Assembly: GCF_021155765.1 (NCBI RefSeq)
Contig: NC_060112.1
Location: forward strand, 3,658,001 to 3,722,000
Origin: Diprion similis
Lineage: Eukaryota; Arthropoda; Insecta; Hymenoptera; Diprionidae
Direction of reading: 5' to 3'
Length of the DNA: 64,000 bases
In this document: in pieces, positions 39,313-50,748 of the stretch
How the letters are laid out: the number at the start of each line of letters is the position of its first letter
How positions within the stretch are numbered: the stretch's first letter is position 1
Made by a program: the position numbers and the translations under genes
The notes under the pieces: generated by a model
The model's database searches: none
Seen by the model: the letters and a program-made list of their open reading frames with translations, nothing else
What the model was told of the DNA's origin: nothing

Positions 39313-39446
39313 TTTCGAACCAAAATTCCATATGGTCGTATAATAATATCCTATAGTGTATCACGAATTGGATTCAAATAATATTCACTTAAGAATTGAA
39401 CAACTTGCAACATGAATGAACATTAATTACGTTAGATTCATCATCG

Positions 39447-39587
39447 ATGAAAATCTCCCTCTCTGATAAGCTTGGAAATCATTTCAGAATAAAACTGCGC
39501 TTCTTATTTTTGATTACCCATTTACCTTCAGTCGATTTGGATGATTCCGGGCTCCGTGGGTCGCTCTGCGTGTTTGATGGCGAGAAG
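39447..39587 (+). CDS. Coiled-coil gene, candidate first exon
   Basis: From ATG at 39447 the frame is open for 47 codons to donor GAGAAG|GTATCG in phase 0, matching the next candidate exon. The latter part reads DLDDSGLRGSLCVFDGEK and looks coding. An alternative is an internal exon starting at 39532, after acceptor TTTACCTTCAG. In that case the true start lies further left. Only the 39532-39587 part is reasonably supported. Confidence 0.4.
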
Positions 39588-40810
39588 GTATCGAAACGAA
39601 TTTTGAAGTGATTTCTATTTCCTCCAACACCACTTTCTTCGAAAAGCGAATGACCTTATGGACATATGTTTGGTCTACTGATGGCAAATTAATTTTAATC
39701 TCAAGCCTGATAGAATAACTCGTACTTCAAAATTCTTCGTTGCTACTCGCATTTTGAAATTGTTCGCTTCTACTTGCATTTTCTATTGACGGTAAACGTC
39801 GTGGTAACTCCGAGTCAAAATTATTTTCTTCAATATTCGTTTTCATGTCGTTTTCGATAGGAGCTTGCTTGGGTAGTTTATTCTAGATTTGACTAACAAG
39901 GCTTCTTGATTAGAAGATTTCACTCTTTTCTGCCTGCTTTCGAGATTTTATTTCTTGGCGTCCATCAGAAGGTTTTAGAAAGAATAAATGCTTCTCTGCA
40001 GTTCTGATGATATGCTAATATAGGTTTGATAATTCGTTGAATAACGTATACAATAAAGAAATCGACAATCTTGCAAGTGTTGCAGCAAAAATTTAACAGC
40101 GACGCGTTAGGTGTTCGGTAATCGTAGCTTTAAATAACTTCAAAGAATCAAGTTCTCATGGAAAATGTTGAATACCAAAGTTGTCAGATTTAAGAAGACG
40201 GTTTTGACCATGACACTGAACTTCGCCTTCAGGTATATAAAATTGTGGATGAGTTTGATAATCGTACAGTTCAAGTTTATTTGTACTTTCGCATAGAAAA
40301 TGAAATATATATTTCAACCCTCCAAATTCTCTCTTCTTTTTCTACCCCATGGCTCTGATGCCATTGAAAAGAATGTACTAATTTCGGGATTTCGTATGCT
40401 GAGGTACAGTAGCACTACCGATTGAAGGCACAGCCGCTATGTGGCAGCAGCTCACAGAAGGTAACAACCAGAAATATCTACCGAGTAAGTGTCGATATGC
40501 AAGGATACTGTAGTCTGCGAAACCCAATTCTGATCATATGAAATTTGCTTTTTATCTTATATCATACCAGTTTTTCTTTATTGAATAATCTGCTATGTTG
40601 ATAAAATAATTCAACTTAAACCAATGCTAACTTTCTGCTATGGCAGAAACATTTTCTAATCAAGTATTTCACTGTTCCTAATGTCTATAGTTATTAGAAA
40701 TGTAGTTGAAATGGAAAGAGTTGTAATAATAAACCTCATTCAATTCTTCTATTTTCGAATTCAAAACTTATGGTTTCAAAATGTTCAACGTTCATGGAAA
40801 ATGAGATACC

Positions 40811-40849
<39 letters not shown>

Positions 40850-43800
40850 AGATACTTCAACCAGGGAAATATCTGTCAATACAGTCTTTTTTAATTCTAT
40901 GCAGACCATTACAATTCTTTAATGTTTTTTGTACTTGAAATATAGGGTCAGAAGTTACTCGTACCATCATTTTTATGCAGCTTCATTATCTGTAAGATCA
41001 CAGGATATTGAATGTAGTGTCTCTCATTATTGTTGGTATTTTTACTACCAATCGTGATATGTACAGATTCACGAACGATATCATATCACGTGTGAAAATC
41101 AAAATCGTTTTACCACCCCTATCACGAAGCTCGGTAATTCTTCAGATCACCACGCTGCCCTATCGAAAAATCACGTAATCACAAACACCGCTCCACTCAA
41201 AATCAACAAGTACCAGCAGTCGGGATGTTTATCAGACACCAATATCTTCGTGGGGAAATTCGAGGGTAGAAAATTCTCCAAGCATTGGAGCACCAATGAA
41301 AAACAGACATCGCAATGGTTTGAAGAAGAGGTCTTCAACCGCGGATGCGAGGTAAGCTTAGCTGAGAGATAATTTGATTAATATCGACTAGCATATGTTG
41401 CCAAACTATTTCAATTTTGAAACACTTCTATGCTTCATTTCTGTGAAGTATTATGAACGCGGGTGTTTCTATTGAACATCTTAAGACGGCTGACTACGTG
41501 AGATGATAGTTACTAACACATCCCTCCTTTACCCTGTACAAGTTCACTGTTTATAGGAACATATCCGCGAGTGTATGACAGGCTTAAATGTGATTATTAT
41601 CATTATTATTCGGCTTCCCTGTGACGAACTGCGAAAAATAGCTATTTATGTGGCATTCCCGTAAACCGCCTTTTTTTTTTGGCAAGGATAAAGATTTCAG
41701 GACGAGCTGAAGGCGAGCCGAAAGCGAGCCGGAAGCGAGTACTGAAATTATCCGAGTCAAAAAACGGTTTACGGGCATGCCACGTACAATATTTTTTACG
41801 GTATGGGCATTGAAAAGCAAAACGAAGAGTGAGGTTATGTCGCGATCTGTTCGACGAAGCTACTTTATTCGGCAGTTTGGGATGCGCACTTCGAACTGCG
41901 CATCAAAACTGCGGAATAAAGACTTTATTCCGCAACTTTGTTCGCTGCCGTATAAAGCGTCACTTTACGGAACGAAAACTGCCACAAAAAGTGGACTTTT
42001 CAATGCCCATGCCGTAAAAACACATTTTTCAACCGGAAGCTGGGCTTTTTGTATCCTGAACAGTGACGACTCTTGAAACCTGGATCACTAACGTCAGTTT
42101 TTCATTTCCCGAGTAGAAGTTTTATTAGGCAAGTTTCGTCTATTGTATTGTGAGACTATTCATTTTTTCAATCTCATCAACTGCGACTTGGCGTTGCCAC
42201 AAACCATACAGTCGATACTGCGACTGTTGTTAACATTATTGTACGAGAGCGGTCATGAAAGTGAGTTAATTATCGATCGAGATAACTCGAAAAGTGGAAA
42301 GTATGTGGTCCTCGCAAGGGGTGAACGCAAAGTTCAACTGGCGGTTCTAATCGTAAGAGACAGAACGCAAAGAAGTCCATGTCACTCAAGTATTCGCGTT
42401 CAAAGCTCGGGTTGCCTTCATGGATATGCCGGAAGATTAAACTCGCGTACACACATTATCCAGATGTGATAAACGCGCGATAAATTTATTTCTCGCGCAG
42501 AGGGCGCCACCAGCGTTCGAAAGATCGAGCTGAAAACCGGTGCGCAAGAGATCAGTTCACGACTGACATCCGAAGTGACAAGTTGCCCGGAACACAAGCA
42601 TGATGTTGATGTTTCACTCGGTCCTGATCAGGCGAACATCAGGTACACCTGATTTAAGGTCTAAACTGGTGCAAGTCTGAAAAACTGTAAAGTGTCGGAT
42701 GACTTCTGATAACCTGTGGCTATCGATTTACCGCTAAAATCGTATAAACTACTATTTAGCCGTACATTGTTTTTATGGATATTTGCCTACAAATATCAGC
42801 TACTCACTTGCGGTAGTTTTCGTTTTGCATCTATGTAAAACAAGATAATTCGTTACGTAATTCAAAAAATTACTCAACCGATAGATCGTTTCCCAAAGTC
42901 TGATCAGGTAGTTTATCTTTTGATTCAGTTCTGATAAACGCTTGATCAGGATAGTCTACTATAGTTTACTGTGGGACATTTGCATCAAATGATTCCTCAA
43001 ATGATACGTGTTACAATAGTATAATTATCAAAAAAGAAAAGTCAAACAATACCTAATCGGTTTGAACGTGTACAGATGAACATGATGAATCGGCGGGACC
43101 ATATGGAACATTGTTGTATGGAAACTACGAAAGATGTGACTCCGTTAAAGAAAAAATACGATGAAATGATCCGGAATCTTGAGGAAAAGTTAAGTCATCT
43201 GAAGATAGAACTTGAAATGGCTCAGAAAGAGAAAAATGATCTTCATAATCAATTTGAAAGGTTCAATTTCAATTTTTTATACTTAGGGGAAAAAATCAGC
43301 ATTTTTCTAAACTTTGTCCAAGTATGACAAGTAAATAACCATTACTAATTATAATCTGCAATTAGTATTTAAACGGCGTTTAAATTATCACGAGACCAGG
43401 AAGAAAAATGCTAATCGGGGTTCGAAACTCCGATTGGTTGCTTACAGTGGCAGTGAAATATGTACTTCCGGTAACGTTTATAAGTTGTTTGTCAAACTTC
43501 CATTGCACACCTTTTTTGAAACCATGGTCCATCGACAAGGATCCCGTTACTGACGTACACAGTACAGGTCTCTCTACAATATTGATTAGACCTGAAAAAA
43601 TCTGTGTTCATCAGTGTTACGTGCTCGTTCCCATTTCACACTTCTCAACATTCAAGCTTTCACTTCTATCTCTTCTTTCTCAAAGCACCCTTATTTTATC
43701 AGACAAAGCAATCTTTTGAAAATCTTGTACACACTTTACTATCTTCTCTCATTCGCAGAACCTTGATTCTGCACTTTGCTTTCTGGACTAATCACTCACT

Positions 43801-46800
43801 TTTTTTCTACTCGTCAATCCAAACACCTCGTTACCAAGTACAAAGTAGTATGCAATAAACGTCAAACTCATATTCTAATTGAACATAAACCTTATTTAAA
43901 TCCTACTTCACAATTTCTCGGTTATTTCTACATGTGAAAGCGGAGAACAACCCGTGTGAACGATCCCAAGACTCGTAACAAGCTTTGATAGTTTTTTTAA
44001 GCAGTTTTGAAATTTGCAGTTTTCACTTCACTTAATTTAATCTTGATCTAATTTTCATCTGAGATTACGATCAAGTTGTTTTGCTCAACAAACGAACCTA
44101 CCTCTTTTGATTAATTGACATTTTGCTAGGGCGATACATGATAAGAAGATGGAAGCGATGAGGGAAAATGCTGTCCACGAAAAAATTGTGCAGATTTGTA
44201 GTTCTGTCCTCGAGAATTTTAAACCACGTCCCTTAAATGCAAAGCAATCGAGTGGATGCGCTCGGGTCAAGGGTAACAGGTCTTACAAACGTTATGGAAA
44301 GCTGTCAAAGAAACTTAATCGAAAAGTAATTCTTTTGGTTCCGATTTATGAAGTATCCAATTTATATTTCATTCGTTGCTTAAGAATGATATTGCAGCTT
44401 AGGTCCGTTCTTGCTGTGTCTCATAAACTAAGGGATGAGTTAGAGAAAACCAAGGAAGATCTCAGGAAAAAAATAATACAGCACGACCTCTTAAGCCAGC
44501 GTTTTACCATACTCAAGCAACAATTGGAAATAACTGAACTCAATTTGAAAGATCTAAATGATAAAAACTCTTTGTTGCGCAAAAAATTTGAAGACACCAG
44601 GGAATGGATGGAGATAAAAATTGGGAAAGACCGTCACCAAAGGAACAATTTCATGGAACTCAAAAATGTACCGAAAAGCAGAGTCATCATCAACTTGAAA
44701 AATAAGACCGATGAAGACTCCGCTACGAAACCTCAACTTGGAAGCAAGTTAGTCAAATTTGTAATTGTTACGACTCGATGGTTTAAAAGTAACGTGAAAA
44801 TTTTGTTTTACCTTACAAATGTCACCAAGTTGTTTCATATTTACGGTTAATTCAATAGAAATAGTTCATTAGGTCACCTTTTTTTATTTTTGTAAAAAAT
44901 ATTAATTTTGAAAGTGTATGAGCAATTGAATTTCGATGTTTTTGATGCACCTGTAAGTATATATAGATATATTTTAGCATGAGTGACGTCACACAGTACA
45001 TTTTCTCGACTTATTGTAATTGAATGTTTTAGATTATCACGCTCTGAGTCAACTAACACTCATGAAGGATCTTCACTGAACACTTATAAAGCCCAAGTTG
45101 CAGATTTAGTGAAAGAAAAAGAGCAAGCTATATCTAAAAATAAAGAACTTGAGATTGACCTGACTCAGCTAAGGAATGCTAACGCTCATTTGAAAGCTAA
45201 GGTACATGCTCTTACATACAAAAGTATGTAGCAGCAAATAATTTGTACCAATATACGTCTGGTTTTACATATATGGGTGATTCCACACAAGTTTTGCAGA
45301 AGAGAATCTAAATTTTAAACTTGAAACCACTGTTTCTACTGCAAAATATTAAAGCATATTTTTATCCATCATGACTCTCGGCCCCATGTGTCCACGTACT
45401 ATCAGAAGATTAAGAATTTTTCTCACAGTTATAACTAATTAATGAAGGGATTGGGTTGTTGGTATTTCATCAAGTGTATATTAAACTTGTTGTTGTATGT
45501 ATTATAAAAGACATTAAGTCCAGTGAAGCGGGAGGCTAACGTGGACTCTTTGCCATTACTAAAGAACTAAGACACTTACAAGGAACATGAATTTGATGTC
45601 CCCCTTTGATTTTATTGAGACTCATGTATGTTGTAGAACATTGAAAACTAAGTGACACGTATTTTTCTTATCTACGGAAAAACTGTTTAGAGGGGTGAAA
45701 ACGACCCCCAAAGATGGCCACCGAACGGGATGATTTCTTGATGCGCTTGATGTATTTAATTGAAACCAACACTGAAATATTTTATTAATGAATAAGACAT
45801 ATACAGTCATATGACAGTAAATCATGTATAAATAAAATTAGGTAAATAATAACAGTAAGAACTACCAACACCCATCCATACCCTATAGGGTATGTCCCTG
45901 TAAGCCGTTTGGCTTGTGCGAACCAAGGGAGGGAATGGATTATATAGTGACCATCATAATGTATCTGCAGCCGTCTGGGGATGCCAGTATAAACGCTAAC
46001 ATTTACACCATAGACAAGGAAAAGTCTAGAAACCCTCACTCAGGTGTAGCCGGGCCGCGGGTGACAATTTTTTATTCATATTCACAACTTGGCAGATTTA
46101 GAAAATAGAACACTTAAATGAGAAACTTATCTGAGGTCTCGTGATTCCAAGGATTTGGGGTTATGTGATGTGAGCTTTCACATCGATGAATGACATTCTT
46201 AATATATTTGTTGAGGCTATCCCGGGGAACCCACAGTGCTAGACCATTGCTTATTATAGGAATATCTACAACAATTCGTCGGGCCTTGGCTAGATAAACT
46301 TGTGCTGGATCGGTGTCATATAGTGTCACAATGGCCTACAAGCGGACCACTGAAGGTTTGCTATTTTAAAGGATCTGTAGTGGGTTCGTGGATGACAAAT
46401 ATAGTATATTGTGTAACAAGGAGGCAAACTGGTCTTTTGGCCTGATCGTAAGATCGTAAGAACCTCAGGTTCGGGTTCGTAAAGCTAGCAATCGTCGATG
46501 AGATGGAGTTTTCGGTAGAATAGATTGGATTATTTGTCAAACGTTGCGGATTGATGGTGAAATCGTACGAATCGTCTCAAAATTATCACTCTTTTCAGTC
46601 TGGAAATCGATATTGTAGCACTAAATTTTGGTGTGACAAACCAAAACGTCCATTATGTCAACTCCAGTGACATTATTGATGCAAATAATGTTACTGATGA
46701 ATATTCCAGAGAAGAGATTACGTTTTGAACAAAATTTCGGTAAGTGTCGGTAACAGGAATCTGTATCTACAGTCGGTCGAGTATACGTATCAACTGATTA

Positions 46801-47813
46801 CCGACATGTCACTTATTTTCAAGAAGACTAGGAATTAAACTTTTTCTCACCTTAATAAAAAAGTAATATTTCCTCGCAAACCATTTTCTATTATCTGAGG
46901 CATTAGTCGATTCTGAATGCAGATATTTGTAAAAAAAAATCACTACAACCGACCTCCGGATTCCTGACATTTCGTGACAGAAAAGTTTCTTCTTCAAGTC
47001 AGCTGTAAGAAATTTCACTTCGTGGTGTTATGTAACAAAGTAAATCTTGTTCCACAAAGTTTATTGCACCTTGGTATATATATATGTAACTATATACTCG
47101 AAATAATCACCTGATAGCAGGGGACATTATGGAATATTCGTATTTGCAGTTATTAATCACACCTATGTTAGTTTTATTTACGAAATTGGTGAAAAATGAG
47201 TGCACCAAACATAATTCGCGAGAGTAAATTTACTTAACGTTAATTATAAGGTTAAAATAATTTAAGATAATTTGTGTATCTAGGGGCTTCTAAAACAATT
47301 GAATAATCACGAAGAAGACTTGGAAGTTCCTGCTCAGTTTGATGATGACGAGGCCAGTCGTAGTGAGGCCCATAAGACTGCGTGTTCAATTTTAAAAATG
47401 ACGCCTGAAGAATTATCTGGATTCATGAAAGGTCGACCTGTCAAAAAGGTGATTAAGCGTACTGTTAATTTTGAACCTTTGACACACGACGTCACTATGT
47501 ACATGATTGAAGTATTCTGTAAAACTCACTGCTCAGTACCAGCAAATAGGCTACTGAACTTACATTTGAGGTCTGGACTACCATTTCTGAAAAAATCTGA
47601 ACGGGCAACTAACCATTTATTTAATTATCAAGATTAATAATAGCGATTCTATTGAAACAAATTCATGATTAATATTACAGAATAAATACTAGTGTACTGA
47701 TTTCTTTTCAGATCAACACCTGGCTCGCAGAATTTAACAAAATAACGTCGAAAGGTGAGTTTTCAGAAGATTTGGCCGAGTATTTATTTGAAGAAGTTTT
47801 CGGTAGTGCATGA
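39447..47813 (+). CDS. Multi-exon coiled-coil protein, about 554 aa, family not firmly recognised
   Basis: Exons read from splice sites: 39447-39587 (tentative start), 40413-40484 (tentative), 41067-41351, 43076-43260, 44130-44325, 44398-44747, 45033-45201, 47284-47448 and 47712-47813 (stop TGA). All junction phases agree. Residues about 165-500 are charged heptad-like helix (for example LRDELEKTKEDLRKK and KEKEQAISKNKELEIDLTQL), predicting long coiled coils. The C-terminus leaves the coil (SEAHKTACSILKMTPEEL, then INTWLAEFNKI and an acidic end, EDLAEYLFEEVFGSA). There is no signal peptide. Similar layouts occur in centrosome and cilium scaffold proteins, but that is a guess from architecture. 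The intron at 44326-44397 is 72 bp, in frame and stop-free, so it may be retained in some transcripts. Frame continuation past 47448 is also open. Confidence 0.75.
39727..40010 (-). pseudogene. Interrupted hydrophilic reading frame
   Basis: One minus-strand frame reads IRTAEKHLFFLKPSDGRQEI..., hits TAA and TAG, and then continues as KLPKQAPIENDMKTNIEEN and ELPRRLPSIENASRSEQFQ before a final TGA. The composition (Glu, Asn, Ser, Lys) looks coding throughout despite two stops. It lies inside an intron of the plus-strand coiled-coil gene. It could be a mobile-element or gene remnant. Confidence 0.25.
40413..40484 (+). CDS. Coiled-coil gene, candidate 24-codon exon
   Basis: Preceded by TACAGTAG and followed by a strong donor GTAAGT. 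Its phase-0 frame (ends RNIYR) joins both neighbours without a stop. It is short and the acceptor is weak. Another frame begins ATG TGG CAG CAG but ends in phase 1 and would hit a stop in the next exon. Confidence 0.35.
40817..40848 (+). repeat. (AT)n microsatellite
   Basis: An uninterrupted alternation of about 16 AT units in an intron of the coiled-coil gene. Confidence 0.95.
41067..41351 (+). CDS. Coiled-coil gene, 95-codon exon
   Basis: Acceptor ATGTACAG is followed by 285 open bases and donor GAG|GTAAGC. A TGA lies in frame four codons before the acceptor, so the exon boundary is well fixed. The encoded segment is hydrophilic and non-helical (for example NKYQQSGCLSDTNIFVGKFE) and ends EEEVFNRGCE. 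The other two frames contain stops. Confidence 0.65.
41640..42030 (-). mobile_element. Composite foldback repeat, copy 2 (inverted relative to copy 1)
   Basis: It starts with the complement of copy 1's right flank (TAGCTATTTATGTGGC) and runs through both modules to CAATGCCCATGCCGTAAAAA. It shares the GGAATAAAGACTTTATTCC palindrome and the GAGCTGAAGGCGAGC unit. It lies in the intron between the 41067-41351 and 43076-43260 exons of the coiled-coil gene. Similar 60-100-codon frames in both copies (both starting MRLCRDLFDEATLFGSLGCA) are by-products of the repeat, shifted between copies. Confidence 0.8.
43076..43260 (+). CDS. Coiled-coil gene, exon starting the coil
   Basis: Acceptor GTGTACAG is followed by 61 codons ending at AAAG|GTTCAA in phase 2. 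It encodes KKKYDEMIRNLEEKLSHLK and ELEMAQKEKNDLHNQFE, a typical coiled-coil pattern. It begins with ATG AAC ATG ATG, so an internal start here is also possible. Confidence 0.8.
44130..44325 (+). CDS. Coiled-coil gene, exon
   Basis: Acceptor TTTTGCTAG precedes 44130. The phase-2 join gives ER-AIHDKKMEAMRENAVH. A basic stretch (KGNRSYKRYGKLSKKLNRK) precedes donor GTAATT at 44326. The following 72 bases are in frame and open, ending TTGCAG. Confidence 0.8.
44398..44747 (+). CDS. Coiled-coil gene, main coil exon
   Basis: Acceptor ATATTGCAG precedes 44398 and donor AGCAA|GTTAGT follows 44747. The exon encodes about 117 residues of charged helix (SHKLRDELEKTKEDLRKK, LKQQLEITELNLKDLNDKN) and then a more basic region. 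This is the strongest coding segment of the gene. Confidence 0.85.
45033..45201 (+). CDS. Coiled-coil gene, exon
   Basis: Acceptor ATGTTTTAG precedes 45033 and donor CTAAG|GTACAT follows 45201. The phase-2 join restores K-LSRSESTNTHEGSS, then a second coil (YKAQVADLVKEKEQAISKN). It ends in phase 0. Confidence 0.8.
46114..46345 (-). pseudogene. Open fragment of unknown origin
   Basis: A 71-codon minus-strand frame contains LYDTDPAQVYLAKARRIVV and DIPIISNGLALWVPRDSLNK, which look like real protein. It lies in an intron of the coiled-coil gene, next to a GC-richer stretch (45.85-46.07 kb). It ends in TAA with no visible splice site. A mobile-element or other inserted relic is likely. The family is not recognised. 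Confidence 0.25.
46665..46696. repeat. Imperfect 13-bp hairpin
   Basis: CAGTGACATTATT and AATAATGTTACTG pair with one mismatch across a six-base loop. It lies in an intron of the coiled-coil gene. Confidence 0.5.
47284..47448 (+). CDS. Coiled-coil gene, exon with conserved-looking C-terminal motif
   Basis: Acceptor GTGTATCTAG precedes 47284. The frame reads GLLKQLNNHEEDLEV, an acidic patch (FDDDEASRSEAHKTACSIL) and KMTPEELSGFMKG. Donor AAAAAG|GTGATT follows. If this intron were retained, the frame would stay open to 47637. Confidence 0.75.
47712..47813 (+). CDS. Coiled-coil gene, terminal exon
   Basis: Acceptor TTCTTTTCAG precedes 47712. The exon has 33 codons, INTWLAEFNKITSKG and then FSEDLAEYLFEEVFGSA, and stop TGA at 47811-47813. 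A GTGAGT lies inside the exon (47755) and could act as an alternative donor. An AATAAA near 48013 could serve for polyadenylation. Confidence 0.65.
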   Translation: MNTWLAEFNKITSKGEFSEDLAEYLFEEVFGSA

Positions 47814-48624
47814 TCGATACATAGATATAAAATAACAAATTTGGAAAATCATTTGTCTAGTGCACTTTCGTAAAGATTAAAAAAATTGATCAAATGAAAT
47901 TTTTAGACCAACTGATACAAAGAAATGAACAAGATCCATTTTTTCGTACTTGTATTGTGTAAATTGCGCAGGTTTCAAATGAAATCATCACTCTTACCTC
48001 TATACTGTTTGTGAATAAAATTGTATAACGAATATTAACATGTCTTTGGACTAATATTGTTGCCAAATTCCATTTCTGTGATCCCACATGATACTACGAA
48101 AAAGCTCCCAGATGAGTTTTAGAGATTGTGGCGATAGGAAAGAAAAATGGAAATGGGACAATACAATTTTCATTAAAATCCTAATCTAGTTGAATCATGA
48201 GAGTTGTAGGCGAGCAGCTACTGATTCCTTACGTTGGAGAGTTTAAAAGACTATAATTTAAAAACTTTACCAAACTTGCTTTTTCAGTGATTTCGTAATG
48301 AATTCATTAGTTCTACATCAACATCAAACTTGGTGAGATATGATATGGGTAGTTTTGAAAACTACACCCCATAGATCTTGTCCTACAATTAGACTCAGAA
48401 TAATCCTATTTATGCTATTCAAATTTTCAAATCACTTCTGTTATGAATTGTAATCGAAAGCTGGGATGATCAATATTTAAAATCGCCTTTGAAATAAACA
48501 ATATTATTATTTACTCAAAAATCAAAACACAATAGAGAGCGATACACAATGAAGTAACATATAATTCTTTTCTCTCACACATTCAAAACACTTCTCATAT
48601 AAAGCATATTGATTTTACACTTCG

Positions 48625-48895
48625 TTATTTTTTCCCAATCTTTATTAATACACCTTGCACAGCAAGAGCTGCAATTCTCAATTGATTGAGGATATTTCGA
48701 AATCTACACCAGCTACGACAGAAGTTTAAATCACTCGAAGAATTGTATATATTAGAATTGTTTTTCGTAACAATTTCTAAACATTTGTCAAGAGATTTTA
48801 GGATTGCAGACAATCGTGCGAAACCGTGGAAAAACGTCTCAACATCTTTGAAGATCTTATAATATATTCTGTACTTCACACATATCTCTTTAACT
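48625..48895 (-). CDS. Possible terminal exon, unknown gene
   Basis: After a possible acceptor CTCACAG at 48896-48902, a minus-strand frame runs 90 codons to TAA. It reads as amphipathic helix: KDVETFFHGFARLSAILKSL, KCLEIVTKNNSN and LNQLRIAALAVQGVLIKIG. Upstream (48.96-49.12 kb) shorter frames also look coding, including MAASMGLNTAMRLQ at 49.10 kb, which is followed by TAG and then KWLNGFYNFLS in the same frame. I could not assemble a consistent gene. It may be a small gene, a relic or chance. Confidence 0.25.
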
Positions 48896-49702
48896 GTGAG
48901 TCATCAGCTACACTCGTTGATATACAACTATTTTTTTACTCATTCACATGTATCCCATAATTTGTTAATTCTTCTGACCCTGGCGACTCTTCTTAAGTTC
49001 GCAATATTTGAGTAATTATGTTGTTAGCTAATTGTTGTTGACTTTTTATGGATAGAAAATTATAGAAACCATTCAACCATTTCTATTGTAGACGCATTGC
49101 AGTATTGAGGCCCATAGAAGCAGCCATATTTATTTTACTTCCACCAAGAGAACTTGATTAACTGATCATTTAAGGTGACTTGAAAATAAAAACACACGGA
49201 ATAAAGACCAAGTGCGGTGTTTAACAAGTTGAAACAACATCCGCAAATGTAATTCCAATTGTAACCGTTTCATGATCAAGTTTAACCAGTGTTGATGTCA
49301 TGAAAGAACAGGGTATAAAACAATAGCAAACACGATTAAGTTATACTGTTATAAGAAACTAAATAAATTATTTAACTTATCACCCGGCATCTTTGCAAAA
49401 CAAAAACAAACAAAAGAGGCTGCAGTCAGCATGGTTGTAATAAAGCTTGAGCTGTACTTGTACATAAGTTCGAGGCGCGGTTCTTATGACTAATTAGACG
49501 TACAGAGTGAATACTCAACGACTGTACACTCCATTGTCTGCTAGAGTTCAATGCACATGTGCTAGAATCCGAGAGCGACTAATAGAGGTATTTTCTCCAT
49601 ATTATAGGTTTTGGAATTCCCTAATCACCTTTTTCACCCGTTTATCAAGTGATCTATTTTTTGATGAAAATGGTTATCGTGAAATATCTGAAACTCTTAC
49701 AC

Positions 49703-50748
49703 CTATTTGCTGTTTTCGTGATGCTCGGTATTTGTGATTTCCGGATTCAAAGCAGCCTGAATCTTAGCGTTCACCTGATACTCATGGTCATCATTATTCT
49801 GACCAAAGATCCGACGCCCTGGAATCCTTTTGTCATCCTTGATATGGACTTTGGTCCCAATTTCCACCGGCCACGGCAATGTAGACTCGGATCTATCAAA
49901 AACCCTGGTATAAACTTTTCGGTCTAGGCTCCCACCTTCAAGCTCCGGATATCGGAGCTCTTCTCTCAGCGATGCATGATCCATATACTGGTCATCGTTA
50001 ATCTCCGATCGGTATAGACCATCGTACGGTCGTCTGTAAGCAAATCTTTGGTACGGCCGGTAGGCTTCGTAAGGGTAGGACATCCTGTAACGATAATTAT
50101 TATTATCCACATGTCCTGGTGTTCGACTGTAAGACGTAGAGCTAGCAACAGCTTCGGGTGGCGAACGCACGACATCGTCATAAGGATGGCGATTGTTTCT
50201 AACGTCAACGGGCTTTCTAGCCACTTCAGGAAGGTGTGCATAGTAAACGATTCTCTTGGGCTTCGATTGGATGTGAGCTCTTCCGTATGGATTGACATCA
50301 TCTTCGTTGTATCTGTTATAGTAGTGGGTACTAGTGGCCGGTCTGCGATCATCAATGCTTCGGTCAGCCCCAAAACGGTCCGGGTAATACCATCGTGGGA
50401 TCGTTACGTCGAAATCACGCTGCCTGACCTTTTCCCGAAACAATGGTACGTAGCCCTGATATGATCTCGCCATTTCTGGCATTGCTCTCGATTCTCGGCT
50501 TTCAGAGAAGTCACGACGGTGTCCGGTAACAAAGTCAGCTTTAGGTACATGGTGACTGGATGACTCGTGAATGTCTTTTCCGAAGGGTGTTTGATCAGCG
50601 TTAGAATGACGATGAAGCTCGATGGATATAGGCTGCTTTGACCATGTTTCAGGGGAGTTAAGTCGAGCTTCTCGAACACTTTTTGAACTTGACACCTTCT
50701 CCAAATTTGATTCAGCCTCTCTGCGGACCCTTGGTTCATTCGTGTGAC
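49703..50748 (-). CDS. Secreted proprotein-like gene, exon 2
   Basis: One frame stays open for 1,046 bases from acceptor CTTAG before 50748 to stop TAG at 49703-49705, far longer than any chance frame in this AT-rich DNA. It starts with the rest of the third RxxR site and continues as a hydrophilic, Tyr/Arg-rich region. Overlapping frames on both strands in this stretch are shadows. Confidence 0.88.

Noticed and set aside
42143..42469. 108-codon plus-strand frame near the coiled-coil gene
   Set aside because: Phase and splice sites do not connect it with the exons, and the coding pattern is absent.
50048..50464. 138-codon plus-strand frame and other frames over the secreted-protein exon
   Set aside because: Shadows of the long minus-strand exon, whose frame has a start, signal peptide and consistent intron.
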